From Aquilaria yunnanensis (lineage: Eukaryota; Streptophyta; Magnoliopsida; Malvales; Thymelaeaceae), in assembly GCA_039654915.1 (NCBI GenBank), contig CM077599.1, forward strand, positions 75,484,001-75,548,000: a DNA stretch of 64,000 nt. The letters run 5' to 3'. The position numbers were made by a program, and so were the translations under genes. The notes below the pieces were generated by a model. That model did not search any database and was not told the origin of the DNA. It saw nothing but the letters and a program-made list of their open reading frames with translations. This document shows positions 58,020 to 64,000 of this stretch, one piece after another. Numbering within the stretch: position 1 is the first letter of the stretch; each line of letters begins with the position of its first letter.

Positions 58020-60420
58020 CAATTGAACCTAGAATAATTCCATAAAAAGTGCAAAGTTCAAAATGAGTCAATTTGAAAGAAGAAATTCTACAAAATGGGT
58101 AATTTTAAAAAACGTGAAACTACACAAAATGAATGAACTTCAAACACAAGAAATTTCACAAACGGAAAAAGTACCAAAAAATACACCACACATTGGTTTG
58201 CTATAGTTTTATATTGTTCCAATTTCATCACTAAAGTCACCACTTTGGGCTAAAATGACCACTATGCCATTAGTGGTGTTGGGCTATAAATTGAAGTGTG
58301 ATTGGGTGAGTGATGTAGCATTTAAATTGGTCACATGGCACTAAGTTTGCCTTCTTTTCTTCAATTTTCAACTCCAACAGTAGTGGGTCAACGATTTTAA
58401 GGCGACTGGGGGTTTGGTCACGAAGGGGACGATAGCAACCTTCTCTTGAGAAATAAACGTTGTGCAGGCATGGTGACAGATAGTGGATTTTGTGAATGGC
58501 TCCTTATTTGATTTGGTTTCGCCAGTGGCCGGTAATGACAATGCAGGATAAGGCTTGAACGATGAGGCTTGGGTTAGCTAAATTGACAACTGAATCAAAG
58601 AGGGACATGGGGGCGATTGTTGTGGATTTGGTTTGGGTTGAATCGTACATCTCATTTGTCCCTCTTTTTTTTCTGCATTGTCAGCGGTGGCAGGTGTCTT
58701 GGACGGTGGTCAAGGCTAGAAAGAGGTTGCACAATGAACATGGTGTATATGGTGGGCAATTCTGTCCAAGTCTCTAACTATGGTGGGCTATTTGGTCCAG
58801 GGCCCTAATTATGGAGTTTTTGCATTCTACATGTGTGGCATGTCATTTTGTCTATCACTTGCCACACAGCCACATTTAAACAAAATATTTTACCATTTGA
58901 TAGGATATTCTTACCATCAATTACATTGGTTACTAAATTGTTCCAAATCCAAAACTTTGGTGGTCAATTTGGCATCAAATTAAGAATTTAGTGATGCAAT
59001 TGAAACTACTGAAAACTATAATAAGCAATGGGGTTTAGGCCTATAACTATGGTGGGGTTTTTAATACTTTTCCCTTCCATAAAATGAGTGACTTTCAAAT
59101 ACAAAAAATATCACAAAGTGAGTGAATCTCCAAAATAAGAAATTTCACAAAATGGAAGAATTATGAAAATGAGAAATTTCATAAAATGAGTCAATTTTGG
59201 AAATGAAAAATTCCATAAAATAGGTAAATTTTGATAATGAGAAATTCCAAAGAAAAATAAGTGAATTTTTAAAATGACAAATTCCAAAAAGTAAGTGAAT
59301 TTCAAAATTGAGAATACAAAAAATGATCGAATTTCTAAAACTATAAATTATGCCAAATGAGTGATTATTAAAAATAGTAAATTCAACAAAAAGATAAAAT
59401 TTTAAAAAACTATAAATTTTAGAAATTGGGTGAATTTTGAGAAATAGAAATCTAAGAAAATTACAAATTCTAAAAAAAGTTAATGAATTTAAAAAATAAA
59501 AAAATTCCACAAAACAAATTTTGAAAATATAAAATTTCACAAAATAAGTAAATTCTAATATTAGAATTTCTTAAAAATGGTTGGATTTCTAAATGAAAAA
59601 TTCTACAAAATGAGTGAATTTCTAAAATGAAAAATTCAACATTGAGAGTTGAAAATACCTTAAGATACCTTAACACAATGCCTTGAAAAATGTCACTAAA
59701 TGAGGTTTGTTTAAAACCAATGCCCTAAGAAGACTACTTTTAAAAAATGTCTTTGAGATTAAAATGGTATAACAACTAGTGAATGTCAACCTTAACCGCC
59801 TCCCCCCCCCCCCCCAAGTATGAAAATGAACCTCAAAGTGAGTGAACATCAAAGATGATAAGTTCAACAAAATGAATGAATTTCAAAAATAAAAAATTTC
59901 ACAAAACAACCGAATTTTGGAAATGATAAATTTTACAAAATAAGTGAATTTTGAAAATGAAAAATTCCATAAAATGGATAAATTTTTTATAATGAGAAAT
60001 TCTAAAATAGAAAGATTAATTTTTGAAAATAAGAATTTTCACAATAAAATTGAAATTTAAAAATGAGAAATTCAACAAATGATTGAATTTCTAAAACTAA
60101 AAGTTCTGCCAAATGAATGGTTTCCAAAAATAAGAAATTCAAAAAATGAGAAATTCCACAAAATACATGCATTTTAAAAATTAGAAATTTCACAAAAGGA
60201 ATGCATTTTGAAAATTAGAATTGTCAAAATGAGAAATTCCACATAAAAATTATTGATTTTAAAAATAAGAAATTCCACAAAATGAATAATGTTTGAAAAT
60301 AAGAAATTCTAAAAAATAGCCAATTTCAAAAATTATAATTTTCACAGAATAGTTGAATTTTCAAATGGGAAAGTCGACAAAACAAGTGAATGTCTAAAGT
60401 GAGAAACTAGAGAGGAATAC
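58020..60420 (-). repeat. AT-rich minisatellite, about 30-38-bp unit
   Basis: Plus-strand units of the form AAATGAGTGAATTTCAAAAATGAGAAATTCCACA repeat with heavy drift at 58070-58160, 59085-59640 and 59870-60420. Inter-array segments 59640-59830 and 60430-60640 are homologous to each other (CCTTGAAAAATGTCACTAAA against CCTTAAAAAATTCCTAAAAT), so the block is a two-copy composite of roughly 790 bases. Long minus-strand frames are repeat artefacts. A C run (15-16 bases) lies at 59802-59817. Confidence 0.75.
58164..59073. mobile_element. MULE-like element nested in the minisatellite
   Basis: The left end GGAAAAAGTACCAAAAAATA and the reverse complement of the right end (GGAAAAGTATTAAAAACCCC) match with gaps for about 90 bases (shared CACCA, CTATAGTTTT/TTATAGTTTT, CAATT-CATCACTAAA). 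The flanks TTTCACAAA and TTCCATAAA agree at 7 of 9. The inside is unassigned. Confidence 0.6.
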
Positions 60421-60649
60421 TTAGTTTAGAAAATGAAAATTATATTAAAAGAAACCTTGATTGTTCAAAATGTCTTAAGATTACCTTAGAACAATACCTT
60501 AAAAAATTCCTAAAATGAGGTTTCAAAAAAACCATTTCCTTAAGAAAATGACTTTTGAAAAATATCTTTGAGATGAAAATGGATAACAACTCATTAATCC
60601 AACTTTTCACATTCCTCCTCCAATATGAAACTTAACCACAATTTTCTTA

Positions 60650-63400
60650 GAGTGAAAACTTACCTCGATTTTCATTTTCAAGAACTCCTTATTGAATATC
60701 CATGTTGCCGTCCTTTGGTCTTGCTTACATGAAACTTACATTTAAAAATGTGCAAATTAATGAAATACACATTGTGCATTTTCGGTCATACTAGCTAGTT
60801 ATGGTGCATGCCTTATGATTTTGAAAATCTTGGATAGAACCACAACGCATCATTTTATGGAAACCATGATGCATGAGAAATAAGCAACTCTTAGTCTCGG
60901 TCTAAACTAACTTACTCCATGAATTCTACCTTTTGAAATTGTTCCCTCGATAATGCACATCTTCCTTGCTCATGCCACCCTAAGGACGAATTTCTCCCTT
61001 GAGGCTGATGCATGTCTCATCTTAGTGGCTCAAAGATGCCTTTCATTCATCGTCAAACCGCCTCTTATTCTGTTTTCCTCTCTTTTTGCTCATGTGGATT
61101 TTAGTTGGTCACATATGCCCCATGAAATCACATCTTCTCATCAAAAGGTACTCATGCTAGCTCTTCCTTTTAAATCTAGACATATTGAAAAATAATTATT
61201 TTTCTATAAAAAGATCATCATTAATTTGTAAAGCTTGACAACAGAACTTACGATTTTTTTATTTGATTTAAATGTTCTATTATTCTTTTTCTTTTAAACT
61301 CAAAGATGTAAAATGCATAAGGTAGAAATAGAATTTAGAATGATAGTCTCTTAAATGAATGACAATGATATCAAGAGGCAAGTGTTAGGTTGAGAACAAA
61401 ACATGTTTGAATGGTTCAAAGGTCTTCTAATGCCACTTGTGAACAAATTTAATTACCTTGGAAACCCTAATAATGCTAACTTGAAAAATACCACCTCTTT
61501 TAGAAAGTCAGATTTCATCTGTTGCCCCCCTTGTGATGGCTTGAACTTACTTTTGAGAAACTTTATGGTGAATAGCCTTGATCACACTTCTTCAAATGAG
61601 TCAAATCTTAAGTACTACCCCTTAATTATTGAGAAGTTGTTTTGGATGTTGCTGCTTATCATTTAAATGGCCCTTACAGGTTTTGAGTTTAGAATTCATA
61701 TCTCAATTTTCTTTCTTTTCTTTTCTTTCTTTTTTTCGGGGGGAGGGGGGCTCTAACTTTTGCTTGGACTATGTTAGAGATTTATAGCCTAGCGAGCCCA
61801 TGCTTTTTTTTTTCTTTTTCTTTTTCTCTTTTTTACTCTTTTTTTTTTGTGAGGCACAGCTTTGATGGCTTGAAGGAATTGTGATTGAGTTAATAGAAAA
61901 CCTTTATGATGTAAATAGCCCCACTTGTAGTGTTGGGATAAAGTAGTCCTCAAGTAAGATGGCTCAAGTGATGTTTATTGCTCATCCTTGCTCTTGATCT
62001 TTTCTTTCTTTTTAATTTCCCTTTTTTCCTTTATTTCCCCCATTTTGTTGTAAAGGAGTCTTTTCTTTTGAAGAATTGAACACTTTCTTTTGTTGACCAG
62101 TAATGAGATTACACTAGAGCCATTTAATGTGGTAAGGACAATCTTCTCCAAAAGCTAACTAGAAACCTTTTTTAAGTAAAGTTGAGATACCTCAATTCAC
62201 TATGTAAACTTCTTGTTACCTTCAACAAAAGTCAAGGGATCATTTTTGGATTCATTCCCTCTATATTTGCCAGCATTTTAGAAGTCTTCACCATTAAATC
62301 TCCCTTAGCTTCCATTTTCACCCATTATAGTCATATTCGTGGTCAAAGAACAAAAATATATTCCAAAAGCTATGAAAAGAATGTGAAATGGGTTCTTTAT
62401 TTTGAGGTGGTAAAATTCACATGATTGCAAATTCTTATTGAAAAAAAAAAAGAATAATGGATGTTCAGTTAATAAATATTACACACTAGATTATGGACTA
62501 AATTTTGGAGATTTTTACCATTAAATTACTTTTGAAAGCTCTTAAAGATACAAGTCACTTCAAGGCGTTCCAATAATTAAAAAAATATGCCTAAATATAA
62601 AGGTTGGCCTAACTTGAAAAGGCCTTCCAAGTTTATATTCTTTTTCAAGGTCTATTCGTAAAATCCAACCATTTTAACTTAAGTAACTTTTACACCAGCC
62701 TTTTGAGTACAAAATAATTTTTAAGTGAGTGCCACAAACTCCACCACGAGACTCACAAATGGCTTACACATCATACCACTTCAGATAAGGAGGTTGAATT
62801 TTCTTAATTGGTATAGGTTGTATCAATTAACTTTCAATAAGTTTATGATACAACTCAATGTATGAAATGGGTATATGATCAAGTTCTTCCTTTTTCTTTG
62901 GCCATACTTCTTTTTTTCTTTATTGGAAAAGCAAGCAAAATTATTATATAAAGAATAACGAAAAGATGCCCACTATAATTTTAGTAAGATGTTGAAGCTA
63001 ATTTCTACCCTAAATACAATGCTCCAATTTCTTACCCTTCAAAACTTATAACACTCAATTCTTAATGGCTAACATGGAATTATGACACTACTCATGAGCA
63101 CTGTCTCTTAGCTGACTTACTAACAATCCACAAATGTGAGAGGTATTGAATATTAAAAAAACTTTATCTTCCACGATCACTTGATCTTGATACTTGTGAT
63201 CTTGAATCGCTGATGAAGTACAATACAGAAATGACACCGGGACAACTATCCCAATATAGTTCCCTTTCCTATACACCTTAAGTGGTGTTAGAGCATGATC
63301 CTCAGAGGTGACATGTTGGATAGTTTTGTTTCTCTCCTTTTGAATTCTCCTAGCTAAGCATTAACGAGCTTCCCTGTTTTGATTCCATGTTTGATCTTTT
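60650..63400 (-). other. Interior of the old Tat-like element, no recognisable gene
   Basis: Only the block at 61280-61560 has an identified counterpart (4857-5430 on the plus strand). Pyrimidine-rich tracts lie at 61705-61740 and 61805-61850. Open frames here (60953-61195, 61403-61666, 62182-62424) show no domain. The space between gag and the 3'UTR is about 2.8 kb, far too short for a full pol. Confidence 0.5.
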
Positions 63401-63419
63401 CTCCAAAAAATACCACGTT

Positions 63420-63760
63420 TGAAAAGCTACTTAGAGTGTTCTGAACTAACTTACCATAAAATGATCCTTTTAATGTTTGGATAAACAAAGTGATCATATC
63501 TCTTTCTATTATGGGTAGTTAAACTTGTGTTGCTAAGTCCCTTCATCTTTAGGCATATTCCTTAAAGGTTCCTCGCTTCCTTTTCTCCATATTTTGTAGA
63601 GTTTAATGATCGAAAGCCAAATCCATAACATGATTATAATTATTAAAAATGCTTGATCAAGATAATTCCATCGTTTAATGTTCCTCAAGCCTTGGCAAAG
63701 GTATCGCTGTAATGCAAAATTTGTCAAACTCTTTTGAAAAAGAGTCATCTACCCTTTTTC
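63420..63760 (-). pseudogene. Tat-type gag relic
   Basis: Minus-strand frames read NIKRWNYLDQAFL, then LQNMEKRKRGTFKEYA, RDLATQV, IERDMITLFI and QTLKGSFYGKLVQNTLSSF. These follow the retrotransposon gag domain of Ty3/gypsy Tat elements (WK-L--AFL, LQNM-KK--ETFKEYAQRWRDLA-QV, FI-TL---YY--L). Frames shift at least once near 63640, and stops replace the usual glutamine and tryptophan after KEYA. It is not functional. Confidence 0.7.
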
Positions 63761-64000
63761 ATCCATCATGAGTGGAGTTTCTTTCTCAAGAAAAGCATTA
63801 CATGAGTAACAGGACAACTTATCCCATCATATTTTACAACTCTGATGCCTTGGAATGTAAGTGAATTATTACATCATGCACCAAGGAAAGTTAATCCACT
63901 GAAAGACATCTGAATATGGTGCAGCCTTTAATGGCATGAAGTTTTTTTTTCTATGATCTCAAACTTTGTAGTGTATTATTCTTCTTCTTAGAATGTGTAC

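Larger units (their letters stand above)
56100..64000 (-). mobile_element. Old Tat-like Ty3/gypsy element, minus strand, running off the window
   Basis: Read on the minus strand it has a gag relic (63760-63420), a GGGGGGCAACAGATGA spacer (about 61530) homologous to 4857, 3'UTR minisatellites (60650-57100), a PPT (57055-57045) and an LTR starting at about 57042 and extending left to an uncertain end near 56100. Around the PPT it matches 13250-13330 of the element at 1-16150 (GGTAACAACTTTG-ATGCAT, CATGCAAAG-GGGGCA, TTGACACCC). No pol, CRP-like or LOG-like sequence was seen in it. Confidence 0.7.

Noticed and set aside
59111..60193. Phe/Ile-rich minus-strand proteins that look membrane-like
   Set aside because: They are translations of the AT-rich 30-38-bp minisatellite.

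Overview
This is plant nuclear DNA, most likely from a dicot. It is AT-rich and dominated by nested transposable elements. Only one intact host gene is recognisable: a three-exon R2R3-MYB gene of subgroup 1 on the minus strand at 48940-50934. Everything else that can be classified is a retrotransposon, a DNA transposon, a MITE or a satellite-like array. No tRNA, rRNA or CRISPR was seen.

Layout. (1) 1-16150: a young, non-autonomous Ty3/gypsy element with Tat/Ogre-type signals. Its 5' LTR is cut by the window edge, the PBS is at 2120-2138, the PPT at 13300-13313 and the full 3' LTR at 13314-16150. The interior holds only a scrap of pol but carries unusual cargo: three tandem copies of a 182-codon gene resembling the carlavirus cysteine-rich nucleic-acid-binding protein (6886-9035), then a LOG-like cytokinin-activating enzyme gene (9629-10258). 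Each copy after the first, and LOG, has a TATA-like motif upstream. A 2.3-kb minisatellite precedes the PPT. (2) 16151-19088: repeats without recognisable genes. (3) 19089-23826: a decayed Ty1/copia element (Ale/Retrofit-like). (4) About 25870-36009: a decayed Athila-like Ty3/gypsy element, interrupted by a solo LTR (28252-29646) and a Stowaway MITE. Downstream of its integrase it carries remnants of the same two cargo genes in the same order. (5) 37400-38739: a Pack-MULE with a GDP-mannose 4,6-dehydratase fragment and a perfect 9-bp target-site duplication. (6) 40244-40683: a hAT MITE with a perfect 8-bp duplication. (7) 42605-46404: a CACTA-like element. (8) 46568-47502, 53897-55235, 55358-55990 and 58164-59073: MULE-like elements with long inverted repeats. 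(9) About 56100-64000, minus strand: an old Tat-like element related to element 1 in its 3' end, its internal spacer and its 3'UTR minisatellite. It retains a gag remnant but shows no NABP/LOG cargo.

The most interesting point is the accessory cassette: a viral-CRP-like zinc-binding protein plus a LOG-type enzyme, in fixed order and with shared leader sequence, in two different Ty3/gypsy lineages. Carlavirus cysteine-rich proteins are known nucleic-acid-binding and silencing-suppressor or transcription-modulating factors, and LOG enzymes release active cytokinin. My inference is that the cassette could modify host silencing and cell proliferation for the element. In the young copy one CRP-like gene is intact while LOG has two nonsense codons. 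The LTRs are almost identical, so those lesions probably predate the insertion.
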